The notes: a model not told the origin generated them from the sequence alone. A stretch of 64,000 nt of DNA from Heliopora coerulea (GCA_030142905.1 JASJOG010000095.1:124001-188000), one strand, 5' to 3'; shown: positions 14,476-63,635, counted from the first letter of the stretch. Program-made: numbers and translations.

Positions 14476-17304
14476 CTATTTTGACAGGGCTAAAAGTGTA
14501 ATTCCAGCTGCTCCAACAGCACTCATTGCCAGGACTCCAGTCCAAAATGATTTGGGAGGTTTGTTTCCATTAAAATGATCAACAAAGCCATCCTACATAA
14601 AATCATGGAAAACTGTTAGACTAAGTGAATTATACCATATAAATTACAACCTTATACATGTCTTGCAACTTGTTTACAAGTATTTTTTTAATGTTTTACC
14701 AGTTTGGTGTAACATCTATTGTACAATGATTATTCACATCTTTATTGCTGTCTTCACGACAAGGAATGTCACAACACTATTATCAGCTCATGCCCCACCA
14801 AGCAGCTAAATCTCCCACTAAGTAATAATATTTGAATTTAAACTTATAGTGGCATTGATGGTTTTTTGAGTGCACTACTTAAGGTATTATTTCATTGAAA
14901 TTTGGTGTTCACTGAAGCTCAACATGTTTCTGAAGGAGTAAAATTGCTTTGTAAAAGGTTTTATTTTAAACATTTTTTCACTTGCCACAATTGATTGCCA
15001 ACACTTCGAATGGTAATAGAGTTTTGCACATGTGCTAGAATATACAAAGCCAGAAATGCTCTACCTCTTTATGCTGAATTTAGTGTAATTTTATATCCAA
15101 ATTTTCAGTAATCATTACTTAATATGTAATAGTTACTGTACTGTACATTTGTCTACGTCCCCAGTATGACAGAAGTACATTTACAACCTTTTAAGGTTAA
15201 CATCTAACAGTAATTCCAACATCTCAACATGAACTTATATCCTGGATGTACTTCATCAAGATTGTAATTTGCTTATATCCACCAAGGATTTTGTGGCCAC
15301 AGATTGCATTTTCCTCATACCACTTTTTGTCAGGCCAGCTCATATCTACTTTAATATTGCAAATTCATTCAAATTTCAAGTTTATAAAACAGTACTTCTT
15401 GATTGAGGCAAACAGCTGACTTTCTGCTAAAATAAACATGTCAGATTTCAAGTAAACATGTTCATTAACAATAAAAAAAAATTGTGGATGTATAAAGTCA
15501 ATGAAATCAGTTACAAACTAATCTTAATGGGGAAAACAGGCTGTTACAAATGATGATGTATTATATATTATTGATAAATGTTGTCTAAAAAACCATCTAA
15601 CTTCTAATCCAGTTACCATTGTGATTGACAAATTGTGTCATAATTGTCACCAAATTTTGCTTCCTAACTCTTCAATAGGCAGGGCTGAGGTTCACCATGG
15701 AATGCTTGTATGCATGAAAGCACATACCATGACTGCAAACCTCTGCTAAACAATGTCACTTCAAAAAATAATGTGAACAACCCTGAAGTATCATTTGGTA
15801 TTCTGAAGATAAGATAATGCCATGGATATGTAATCAGGTGTTTTGGCACTTCTGGCATGAACCAGTGAAAATACCATTTGAAGTGTTTCATCCTTTGTGA
15901 CATCATGAATTATAGCATGTGGATGATGTAATAATGCTCTCATATTGTTGGCAACTATTCAATGGTTATTTGTATATTTTCACTTCAAAAAAACAATCAT
16001 GTTTTTTTTGAAGTGAAAATATATAAATAACCATTGAATAGTTGCCAACAATATGTACTGTACTGATGTACAGTTCAAGGGTCACCCCCACAACTGCTAA
16101 TGACACACGTAAGACTGCCACCACGACGAAGTTCCCCTGGTAACAAAGTTACGTTGACAAATTCACTTTAAGGACCATTCATCATAACTTTCCTGAACTG
16201 TGGGTGGACAAAACAAAAATAATAATACGTAAAAACCAACACATAAAAAGTGCGATCTTTACTAAATACGTCCAATGGTCGATAGAGCGAATTAAGAAAT
16301 GTTTGTCTGGTACCCGCTCCACGTAAAAACGAAAGTGAAAGTAAAACCCCAGTGAACTTTATTTCCTAAATAACGCCACATTTCCGGAAACTGTTGATAC
16401 TGGGATTAAGTTGACATTGGCTGCTCCATAAGAATAACCTTGATTCTAAAAATGGACGGTTTACTTGATCAAACAACTTTTTTAACCACTTCCAGAGCTA
16501 TGAAAGCTCTTAACAGACTGTTGAATACTTATCTTAGGACAAAACATTTAGGCAATCCTGTATTTTAGCGTCGGATTGCATTTGGGAAATAAAATAGTGT
16601 CGGATTCATTTTATGAAGAGGGCTGGATTCATTTTAATAGTGCCGGATTCATTTTATATATAACCCTAACCCTAACCCTAATATGTTTTAATCCGGCGCT
16701 CTTCATAAAATGAATCTGACGCTATTTTATTTCCCAAATGCAATCCGACGCTAAAATACAGGATTGCCAACATTTGACCTACCCAGCCACCATTTCCTTC
16801 GATCCAATGGATTAGATGAACGTGTATGAACTCGCAGAGCCACTGAACCACCTGACAAACCATCTCTGGCTGTTCTTGTTCGATGAAGTGGTGTGCTACC
16901 GCCCCAGCGAAAGTTATCAGCGATACAACTCTTCCCCAATTCAAACCAGTTGAAAAGATCTCTTCGGCAATGTTTTGGAAATTCATCTTCGCTTGCTCAT
17001 ACGAAAGATCTACTTTTAAGCAAATTTGTTTAAAAAGTTGGTCGTGTTGACCCTCTAAGTTCATAGCTAATGTTCGAAGTTTAGTTGCTTTGACACTTGG
17101 ATTTTTAGGAGGAACTAGATATTCACGAGGTAGACCACGCAAACGAGATTGCTCGAATTTTGTTCTCAAACGGTAACCAATGTAGTCAACGATTAAACTA
17201 TGGGTATCTTTCTCGACATCCAGTGAGAAAGGGCTAGAGCACAGTTCAGTTGGGCTTTCTTGACCATCCGATGACGAGCAATCACTATAGGAGTCCATAG
17301 ACAT
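14476..17304 (-). CDS. BCL-2 family apoptosis regulator (anti-apoptotic type), two exons
   Basis: Exon 1 is 16783-17304 and exon 2 is 14476-14592; joined they give 212 residues. Visible parts: BH4-like helix around residues 35-50 (SLIVDYIGYRLRTKF); weak BH3-like stretch 76-91 (LRTLAMNLEGQHDQLF); BH1 119-138 with the NWGR motif; BH2 167-181 (WIEGNGGW then DGFVDHF); C-terminal hydrophobic anchor about 190-210 followed by K. The intron falls directly after the BH2 Trp, the position conserved in vertebrate BCL2/BCL-XL genes. BH4 plus a tail anchor favours a pro-survival BCL-2/BCL-XL/MCL-1-like member at mitochondria or ER, but the subtype is not settled. The ORF extends upstream of the ATG to 17400 without an ATG (17398-17400 reads TTG), so 17304 is preferred. 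Intron 1 carries two foldback elements. A possible AATAAA signal lies at 14280-14285. Confidence 0.93.
15941..16055. repeat. Near-perfect hairpin repeat in BCL-2 intron 1
   Basis: Arms of about 54 bp starting CATATTGTTGGCAACTATTC and ending in the complement; short loop near AACAATCATG. Likely a very small MITE; no clear target duplication. Confidence 0.8.
16551..16768. mobile_element. Foldback MITE with interstitial telomeric repeat, in BCL-2 intron 1
   Basis: Ends GGCAATCCTGTATTTTAGCG and its complement; arms about 85-90 bp; centre holds three CCCTAA units (16662-16680). Flanking 8-mers AACATTTA (16543-16550) and AACATTTG (16769-16776) differ at one base, supporting a target duplication. 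It sits 14 bp inside intron 1 from the exon 1 donor. Confidence 0.85.
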
Positions 17305-19375
17305 AATTCTCTCTTGATGGTATAATGGCGTTCTGTGTTCAGTTGTTTTAAGGTATGTCTTCACTTGCGGTCGTATGTCTTTTGCCGAGTTCCCTCTCAA
17401 ACAGAACGTAAAGCAAACAAAAAGACGAGATTCAAAAACTTCCCAGTAGGTTAGGAGGTTCCTTTAAAAGTAAGGAAAAGAAATGCCGGTTTGAATAAGA
17501 AATACAAGACCATATCAAAAACAACAGACGTAAATATCTCTGAAACGAAACAGAGCTGTGCTATGAGTACTTACGGTCAAGTCTTCAAAAACGGTAGCTA
17601 GAAAAGGTACTAATGTTATTTTGTAACTGGAAATACTTAAAAGGCTTAAAATTTCTGAACAAAGATGTAAATTCGAGAAAGAAGCTTCCCTTAACAAAGA
17701 TTTTAAAGAAGACACAAACGCTACGTCGACAAGAGAGATGATTGATGCGGTGCATTTGTGGCATAGAGATAGCCAATCACAACAAAGGAGAAACAAAATC
17801 CTTAAATATGATTGGTCGTTTAGGACCAGCTGACTAAATCTCTAAGTTTCCGTCCCGACAAAATAATTCCTTGCCTGTTTACCGTTTCAAGACTGGAAAC
17901 ACCTTTGTTAAAAACGTGTGGAACGACAAACGCATTACAGACTTTACCCCAACTCATATTTTCGTTCCAACTTATAACTTATTTCACCTTGTGAAAAAAA
18001 GGCAGCAGAATGCGTAACAAGAATACGTGAATGAAATTTGATTCACAAATTAATACTAAGCCACGAGTCATCATCATCTTCAAAGAAACACCGACATTTC
18101 CTGTTTTCGTATTTTCGACTTATTATTTTTCTGTAGTTGGTAACCCAAAACCTCGTTGTCTGTATCGAGCAGGTTATTGATATGGTAAAAAATTAAACAT
18201 CAGCAAATGCATCTATTTGTATCTGTCGTTGTATTTGCAATGTGCGCAACGCTGGGAAAATCAACATTCATTACAAATTCAAAAGGAATATTCAGCAACT
18301 GATAATGAGTTCATTCACCTTGGCCACATTTGACAAATATACTTTCTAGCCCTACCTCATTGGCTGACCGTCCTCAAGAATAATGACCACGATTATTTGC
18401 CCGTTTCATTTCTGTGAAGAGGCCACATGGCCTTCACATGAATTAAAGGCAGCCATATGGAAATGTGCAACCTCAATCGCAGTGTACGAAAGGGGCTTTC
18501 GAAACCGTTTGGACCTCGGACAGGTTTGAGGTGACATTTCATCCATTGTTTCGAACATCCAGGGGGATTTCCGTTTCTTTTACAAGATAAACGACACCTT
18601 GGAACAATTAAAAAAACATCGGCGAGGATCAGACGAATGTAGGTACGGTTTTTGATTGGTTAAAAGATACAATTGGAAGTTTGTTATCGGAAGCGGTAAA
18701 TCATATGCGCATTTTTACATTTTCGCGCGAACAACCGGATCAAAACATTGACCATGGTGGCTGTGTCAGCCGGGAACGTTGAACGTCGCTGAGCAGGATT
18801 TATACTCGTCCTGAGACTGTAAAGGTAAGTTTCTGCTCAACATTTGTGCAAACAATTCTTGTTTCCTTTTTCTTTCAAACGAAAAGCGACTGTTCGGGTA
18901 TAGTTAGCAATATTCGTATTGCGTAGCACTGGTCAATTTCCCCCGACTTTTAAACAGATCTTCACCAAGACTGGCAGCTGCTTAATTTGGGAAGCAAGGG
19001 TTGCGTTTTCATTTGCTATTTGGAAGCCAAAGTCACTCCATTCCTTAAAACCGTATATTGGTCTTTGAACCGGCCATTGTTTAGATTTAAAACCGGATCT
19101 TGCCTTCCATCTGAAATGAGTTTCATTGTATCTGCCGACTTGTCAATCACACATCCAAGCTCTCCACAATTTCCGAACCTTTGACTTTACGTTTTAAATA
19201 GTGTTGTACGTAATCTTTCCCAGCAGGAAGAAAATTGGTTATTTGGAAAACGACCTATCTCAAAAATTATCGAAGAAGACCCTGTTCTTCGTCATTCTGG
19301 TGTTGCTTAGCGGTTGGGTCAATTCAGCTAATTCTTCATTCAAGTCGGCGATAGCGAAGAAACCAAGGTACCAAA
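17305..19375. promoter_or_regulatory. Intergenic region between divergent BCL-2 and BH3-only genes
   Basis: About 2.1 kb between two divergent start codons, so it must hold both promoters. A candidate 5' UTR exon donor for the plus-strand gene is at 18825. TGTTTAC (a forkhead-type core) occurs near 17876. No TATA box or repeated site is obvious. Confidence 0.5.
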
Positions 19376-19615
19376 ATGAATCCAGATTGGTATCGGAAAG
19401 GCCAGCCAAAGTCAACAGAATCTAACCCTGTTAATAATGAGGCCTTAACTACCAGCGAACAAACCGAGGGGAAAAAACAGCTGTGCAAAGAGATCGGACG
19501 AGCTCTTGCAAAAGTTGGTGATGATCTTGACAATGTTTTCGGGTACAAACCATTAGTCGTGAATTCAGTCATTGTAATATTGGAACAAGCAAGACAAAGG
19601 TTAGAAAATAACTGA
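19376..19615 (+). CDS. Candidate BH3-only protein (79 aa)
   Basis: A single-exon ORF of 79 residues whose residues 40-55 (IGRALAKVGDDLDNVF) match the BH3 pattern of BAK-type proteins: hydrophobic I40, L44, V47 and L51 around the G48-D49-D50 core. No BH1 (NWGR), BH2 or membrane tail is seen here or in the following 1.4 kb. The ATG has A at -3. A splice donor at 18825 (AAAG|GTAAGT) and pyrimidine-rich acceptors before 19376 suggest a spliced 5' UTR. BH3-only proteins bind the groove of pro-survival BCL-2 members and promote apoptosis (established for the class). Its position head-to-head with the BCL-2 gene supports reality. Alternatives: a first exon of a longer BAK/BOK-like gene (a weak donor GTTAGA near 19600 exists), or a chance ORF. 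Confidence 0.62.
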   Translation: MNPDWYRKGQPKSTESNPVNNEALTTSEQTEGKKQLCKEIGRALAKVGDDLDNVFGYKPLVVNSVIVILEQARQRLENN

Positions 19616-21182
19616 TCTACCATGAAAAATAAGTGAAATGGACAATGTAATACGTTTGAAAATGTCAAGAGAATTTTTCGCTTGTGTACAAACCAAACAA
19701 AGAATTTTTTTTAAAAAAATAACTGCTCCAGTGGGTCATTAGTGCCCATGCATATTCTCTACCGGTGAAGTGAGGTGAGAAGTGCTCAGAATTTGTAAAT
19801 ACGTTTCAACCATTATATTGTACATAAAGTAAGCACGTTTTCCAAACAAATATTTTGTAATCTATTTGTAGATACATGTAACCAACTTTCTCATATAATT
19901 CAAATAATCGTCGATTCTGTATTTTAAGAGTAGGCAAAGAACATTGCAGGGCAACGTAGAATAGTTGCCCTAATGAAGAATGGTTTTGGAACAATAACCG
20001 AAGTGGAGAAAGCTGTATTTAGCAAGTTTATTGTAAAGGTGATATAGTTTTTCCCCGGAGAAATTAATTTGTTGATCTCCTTAGCTTCAAGGATTGCCTT
20101 TGCAAATGTTTTAGTATTCTATTTATTTCGCTATGCTATTTTTGAACTCGAACGAGAATTCTAGGGCTCGTTTGTCTGAAAGTTCGAACTGCTCACATAA
20201 CATTGCGCAATCTTGAAAAGATTGAGGTTACTTCTGTAAAGCCTTACCAGTACACATGATACACAACACCCGCATGACAATTCCGACAGTCACAAGATAC
20301 GATTTTAAAATAAGTAGAACTAGAGTATTAGACGCAAATGATGCAGATAATATAATGAATGCTCATCCCGCTTGACATGCCCAAACGTGTCTTTTTGCCA
20401 GCTATCTTAACTGAAGTTTCTCATGCAATGATGGTCAAAACGTCGCTGAAATGACGATCCATTTGCATTATTTTACATGTAACGAACACAGTCAGTTTCT
20501 TTTAACGGCAAAAACAGATAATAGATAGGAATAGAGGGAGAAGGTGTTATCAAGAGACCTCTTGAACGGTGTCAAATGCCAGTTAGGAAATGTTTCCAGT
20601 CAAAAATGATTCAACAGGTGATAATCAAACAGAACAGACTACGATCTCAAGCTCATGTTTAAACTTTCAACTTTCAACCTCAGTTTAATGATTACGCGAG
20701 TAGTTTAATAAGAATGTGGCATATAGGTAATGACGATGTGAATGAGCAAATTGACTGATGTGGAAAAAGTGATCCAAACTTAAGTAACTCGATTCAGCTT
20801 AGGGTAATTTTATTACGCAACTGTCGTTCGACTGACAGAACGAACGCTAGGTCAAGAAATTTCTCGTCTGCATCATAAAAATGATGAACGAAGGACGCAA
20901 GCCGAAAGTTTTTGCCAAAGTTTCAGAAACAAAGTCATTAGAGATTAAGGATTTATAGTGGCAATAATCAATGAATTGGACCATGACTGGGTGTCAACTT
21001 TCATTGTTCTGTTTATTTAGTTGATGACGAGATAATTACGATTATGAAAGGCAAATAGCCAAATTACACAAAATATTTACAATAGCATTAAATTACTAGG
21101 GCGTTAAATACATTTAATCTTTAAATCTGTTTTCATCACAAAGACGATTGAGTTGAACACAATGTACGGGAAGGCGTTAGGG
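19616..21182. other. Intergenic DNA between BH3-only candidate and IFT122
   Basis: Tail-to-tail region. The right edge is the probable IFT122 3' UTR (21012-21182). No further exon with BH1/BH2, no RNA gene and no clear repeat was recognised. Confidence 0.6.
21012..21017 (-). terminator. Candidate IFT122 polyadenylation signal
   Basis: AATAAA on the minus strand about 165 nt past the stop codon. Not confirmed by any downstream element. Confidence 0.4.
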
Positions 21183-58867
<37,685 letters not shown>

Positions 58868-59159
58868 GTTTTACCAGGTTTCCGAAAATACTACGACACC
58901 GTGTCGACATATTCCGAAAGTTCCAACTCGAACAGCCGAGACGAAATCAACATACATCAAGATCCGGTGCCCGCCAAATTTGGGATTTTGGTGGTGGTGG
59001 TGGTGGTGGTGGTGGTGTTGGTGATGATTTGTCAAAAATAAAATATAATAATCTCATCTGGCAAGACAGCAGTTTTAAGTTGAAATCCTGTTCAAGTCAA
59101 CATATTTTTTTCCGGTGCACTTCTGTGGGATGACCATAAAATTTTGTCTTAATACTTAC

Positions 59160-59244
59160 CATCCTTCGCGTAATCCACGCAATACACAGTTGATTTATGT
59201 CCTTTTAACATGTCAATCATTGAGCCACTGTGACCATCGTAAAT
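59160..59244 (-). pseudogene. Extra IFT122 exon-3-like WD40 exon upstream of exon 1
   Basis: An 85-nt open stretch bordered by CTTAG and GTAAGT encodes [20 protein letters not shown] then YCVDYAKD. It has the same length (85 nt), same entry phase (0) and same exit phase (1) as IFT122 exon 3 (58480-58564), and shares about 17 of 29 residues including LKGHK and YAKDG. It lies 293 bp upstream of exon 1 on the same strand. No matching copies of exons 1 or 2 were seen beyond it. It may be a duplicated exon usable from an upstream start (its donor phase fits exon 4), or a relic. Confidence 0.75.
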
Positions 59245-59367
59245 CTAAGCCAAAATGTAAAGTTAAGAATTATAAATACAAAACTTTCAGAAAAATTTCC
59301 CCGTTGAAGAAAAACATCTTTTGCCTAGGTCGTTACAATTGCTTTAATTCAGTTCATGGGGTTATCA

Positions 59368-60054
59368 CAGTGAACTCAATTTCCATATCTGGAATGCTAA
59401 CTCCCAGTCATTTGCTCGGGTAAAAAGTGAAGCCAAGACGGCCGCCTATGGAGGGAAGTTTTGGACGTCAGTTTCAGTCCTCTTCGCGGTCTTGTACGTC
59501 AGTTCCAGTCCTTTATGCCACTTTAATTTTCAGTTTTTGTTTGGTTCGACTTCGAAACATTCACAATCATGGAAAAAGTGCACAGACGAATTATTACTCG
59601 ACCAATTTTACATATTCGAGTGTTTAAAAGGATTCACTATTGCCATGTGGCCTAAGAACTGTCCTAAATTGTCTAAAGGTGGTAAACTGGTGGTAACAAA
59701 AGGACGTGCACTTAGTACTTTCTTCAAGTAATTTTTCGGGACTGTACGATCAGGTTTCTTGTCAGTTTGGTAATTTATTTTCGTGAAAATATATAACTTG
59801 TAACTCGGTTTGACTTGGTCGAAATATATTTGAAATTCTTAAACTCATTTCTATCTTTTGAAGACATGTTTTGTGTGTATTTCCAAACAAAACTCTTCAG
59901 AAAATGTAAAAAGTCGCGTGGGAGACTAGAACTGACTTACAAACCCGCGTGGGGGACTGAAACTGACGTCCAAAATTGGCCTCCATGCGCAGCCATCTTG
60001 GCTTCACTTTTCATTGGCCAGTTAGCATTCCAGATATGGAAATTGAGTTCACTG
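59368..60054. mobile_element. Long-terminal-inverted-repeat MITE (hAT-like) upstream of IFT122
   Basis: The first and last roughly 150-160 bp are inverted copies beginning CAGTGAACTCAATTTCC. The 8-mer GGTTATCA directly flanks both sides (59360-59367 and 60055-60062) without mismatch. No credible coding region; small ORFs inside are by-products of the repeat. Confidence 0.85.
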
Positions 60055-60770
60055 GGTTATCATTACAAAATGTCACGTGACACGATCGTATCTGGGTTTC
60101 TTTTACGGAAAGTTACCTAAAGAATGTCATTAAACGCAGCTGCAAAAAGATATACCGGCGATGTTCACGGCCGTTATATCTTTTTCTTTCTTAAAGGATT
60201 GGTTGCATGCATATATTTCAATAAAATGCACGTATAATATTGACAAGTCCGACCTTTATGAAACAAGACAGATTTTCCCGCCCTTTTCTCAGCTGACTGT
60301 CTGAAGCCCACGCTCAAACCAGGGGTGGCGCCAGGAATTCCCCGACGCAGAGGCTAAGGTCCCCGACAGGGGGGACTTAGGTTTAGTGGCAGGAAAATGC
60401 ATTCCTTTTCCTTTTGTAAATGAATGCATATGCATGGGAAATGAATGCATATGCATGGATAAATGAACAATTTGTTTTTGTACCGACTACAGTAAGACAT
60501 ATTATATTAACATATGGTGTATATAGCAATAGGCAGATCATTCTCGAATACTTAATGTATTGTTTTTATTTCCTCACGCCTATGATGGTACGGAAAAATG
60601 GGAATATTTCTTGTTTGAAGATAAACTAATAAAATGTCAAAGTTAATATTTACAATTTTCAATTGTCAAATCTAAAAGTACAGCAAAATAATAATATTTA
60701 TAACAAAATACAACACTGACGACATTCAGCCCAGTAAGTTAGAAACGTTATACTTATATAATATACACAG

Positions 60771-61617
60771 TTAGAGCGCAATCCTGCACCTAGGAAATCT
60801 TGCTTTCAACCTGTTCGCTACTGTATCTAAGTTAATTTTGCCCGCTCGATCACGATGAATTCCTAGCATCATTAGGCTATCCAGACGCCCCTGTTTCATT
60901 ACCGTTCGAAGATCAATCTTTATCAGCCGCATTGAACTAAAGTTTCGTTCACATTCAGCAGATGACACAGGCAAGGTGCATGCAGTAAGAGTAATACGAT
61001 GAAGCTCGAAAAAAGCTTCCTTTAACTTCTGGAGGTAAGCTTGCATCTCGAGTAGATTTCCGGGCCGCTCTCGCTTCTCTTTCCTTTCAAGCAAGTGTTT
61101 GAAAGTGGAAAGTTCGCAGCGAAGAATGAAACTGTTGGCATTGAATAATTTTGCGAAAGCTACTAGCGAATCTTCATCAAGGAAGCTTGAGGAACTAAGA
61201 CACAATGGTGTGATTCCTCTCATTATTGCAATGTTCTTGTCGTCAAATCTCCTCTTGAGCTTTGCCTTAACCTCGTCTACAATCTGGTAGACATAGCATT
61301 TCTTCCAGTTGCGCAAACCTTGAGTTACAAATGTGGCATGACTGGGCTCTTTGGAAAAATGTCTGCAGTGAAAACAGTATATAGCGTCTTCACATTGCGA
61401 ATATTCTATCCATGTGTATTTATCATAAAGAGATGACGTGAATGCTCTATACTGCTTCCCAATGATATGCGAAGGGAACTTTATGTTACGTGGCTGCACT
61501 GCATGGCTATCTTTCGACAATGAGATGTCTATTGGGCCTGGGGTCGCGGTCGCTCCAGATTGCATTCCCAAATTAGGTTGATCATTATTATCTTCTTCTT
61601 CATCAGTTACAGCTGCA
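60771..61617 (-). pseudogene. hAT transposase remnant: TTF-type zinc finger fused to C-terminal dimerisation region
   Basis: The ORF (266 residues from 61571, open back to an acceptor CTTTGCAG at about 61617) begins with a TTF/ZMYM-type zinc-finger region (about residues 20-95: PSHIIGKQYRAF, YTWIEYSQ, CFHCRHFSKE, GLRNWKK). It ends with the hAT dimerisation motif (SSAECERNFSSMRLIKIDLR then SLMMLGIHRD). The roughly 350-residue catalytic RNase-H-like DDE core that should lie between is absent, so the product cannot be an active transposase. The frame across the junction is intact. It could bind element ends as a repressor, or simply be decaying. Confidence 0.8.
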
Positions 61618-62811
61618 AAGAAAATAAATTATAAATATTTAACAATTAATCACGGAAATGGAAATAAATAGTGCCGGGTATTTACTTTTTATTTATATTT
61701 ATTTTATTGTCTAAGTTTATATTTCTAATTTTTGTATTCTTATAAGTGCGATACCCACTATACGTACCGTTTTAAATAAATATTAGATATATTTACGGCT
61801 ATGAACGTCTACAAGATCTGTGATTCTGTGAACATTGTTCTACACAATCTTTTTTATTTGTTTCGTGATATTGCTATGTATAAGTACTTTGGTTTGAAAC
61901 GAAATCTCTTTCCCTTCGCTTTCCCCATCAAAACTGGCCGCCACAGTGTTTTTTTGCTCCGAGGCGAACAATGCAGTAAATTGCGAGTTAGAGTATAGAG
62001 TATATGACACATGTAAACTGCTTATGCCAGATACATACTGTCAAACACATTGAATCAAATTAATATGCACTATAGTTTCAAATTGTTAGGACCCTGCTGG
62101 GGAAATATCTTACTTTACACCATAAGTTAAATACTGGAAGACTGGCAGTTAGTCTTCCCTTGCATATTCCCACCTTTTTAATTACAAACATAGGTCGCAT
62201 GCTTGCCATGCTTGTTAGCCTCATCACTTTGCTCAGAAATATAATGTTCATAACATTACCTTCGCCGACGTCTATTAGACTAGCTGGATGAGCCTCTTCT
62301 AACTCCTCTAAAATGTCATCGTGAGAACTTTCTTCATCTTCATCAAAATCATCAAGTTTTTTTTAATCTTTTCCTCCAATTGGCTCTTCAGAAGCTGAAG
62401 CGGTACTTGAAACTGGAATTAAACCACGTGTTAGGAAACCGCAACACGCAAATATACAAGATATGTTTTACCTATTTATTAGTACACATGAAACCAGCAG
62501 CTGAGTTGCGCCATTCAATTATTTAAGAGAATTTACCTTGGCCTTGGACAATAAAGCCTCCGGTTTCATTTCAATCTCTTCAATCGCTAACCCCGGATCC
62601 TTCTGTTTCAACAGATTCATGTTGCACCAATTCTTCTTCTCTTCGAAGTAGAGGCGCCGCCGCCGCTTGAGCTAAAGAACGAATCCATCGTTCTTTGTCG
62701 AGTTTGAACATCTTCAAGAATAATTGCTGTCGGCGCACAGCGACCACACTCGTATAAATCTTTGTTTGGACTTTGTGTGCCTTTCAACGTAATCGTTTCG
62801 AAATATTTCGT

Positions 62812-62989
62812 TTAAGCCTGGTTACCACTAAATCGTTAGAATCGCAAAAATCGTAATAACCCTATATATGCGATTAGTCGCTTGAATCGCAAGAGTCACT
62901 TCGACTCACGTTTCCATTAAATCGCAAGGGCGACGACTGCTACGACACGATTTTTACGATTCTTGCGACTTAATGGGAACCAGGCTTAA
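62812..62989. mobile_element. Foldback MITE nested in the hAT element
   Basis: 178 bp bounded by TTAAGCCTGGTTACCA and its near-complement TGGGAACCAGGCTTAA. The arms continue as inverted AATCG-type repeats toward the middle. Flanking TTAA/TA is the likely target duplication. Confidence 0.7.
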
Positions 62990-63635
62990 TGCAACGCACC
63001 TTGAACCGAACAGCTTTTGCCATAGCAACGACCGAATGAAAGATGACCCTACTGAATCTAGTATTTGTCAGACTGATAGTCATAATGTAGTCTGAACACA
63101 CAATTAAACACCTTGAAAATTTGGCACGCGAGTAGCATCAACATGGTCTCTTGCCTTGTTGATAACTGTCGTTTCCGTTCGTCCTTTCTTACACGGAATT
63201 AAACTTTAGAGTTTAGAACGTACCAGCTATAACAGTAACGTAGGCACAAACTGAAGTCTGAAGTCGTGTTTGAATAGTCCGTAGTATTCTAAACTCGCAA
63301 AGCCACCAAACAATAAAGGTGATACCGATAATTATGGCTTTAGGCCAGCTTGCCCAGCCACATCATTGTCAGTTTGCTTTTTCGTTCGTTTTCACACTAT
63401 CCCCCCCCCCCATTTTCTCGCAAAAGCTCTTCCCCGCTTTTATTATTCACATTTAAGGCAGATAATTCGTTTTTCCTTTTACCAGTTTGAGAAAAAAAAC
63501 AAATATTTAAAGTTTCCCCATGTATGTCGTTCCCCGACGAATTGTTTAATTTTCCCCGATGAGGGGGCTAAGGTTACGCGACGGTGGGGTTGTAGCCGCC
63601 CCTGCCCCTCCTCTGGCGCCACCCCTGGCATAAAC

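Larger units (their letters stand above)
60320..63627 (-). mobile_element. hAT superfamily DNA transposon (Tip100/ZMYM-like), 3.3 kb
   Basis: The ends are inverted: CAGGGGTGGCGCCAG at 60320 and its complement ending at 63627. Flanking 8-mers GCTCAAAC (60312-60319) and GCATAAAC (63628-63635) match at 6 of 8 positions, as expected for an aged hAT target duplication. Inside is a minus-strand transposase remnant (60771-61617) and degraded upstream exons: an acidic stretch near 62262-62420, and a start-like MDSFFSSSGGGASTSKRRRI near 62640-62690 that soon meets a stop. Another foldback element is inserted at 62812-62989. Confidence 0.85.

Noticed and set aside
15664..15906. 80-aa minus-strand ORF in BCL-2 intron
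   Set aside because: No family resemblance, no splice support, within an intron near repeats.
17305..17400. Upstream extension of the BCL-2-like ORF
   Set aside because: No ATG in this part (17398-17400 reads TTG); the ATG at 17304 is the first credible start.
19201..19425. 74-aa ORF with a signal-like hydrophobic stretch overlapping the BH3 ORF
   Set aside because: Starts with GTG rather than ATG, and overlaps the BH3-containing frame, which has recognisable family content.
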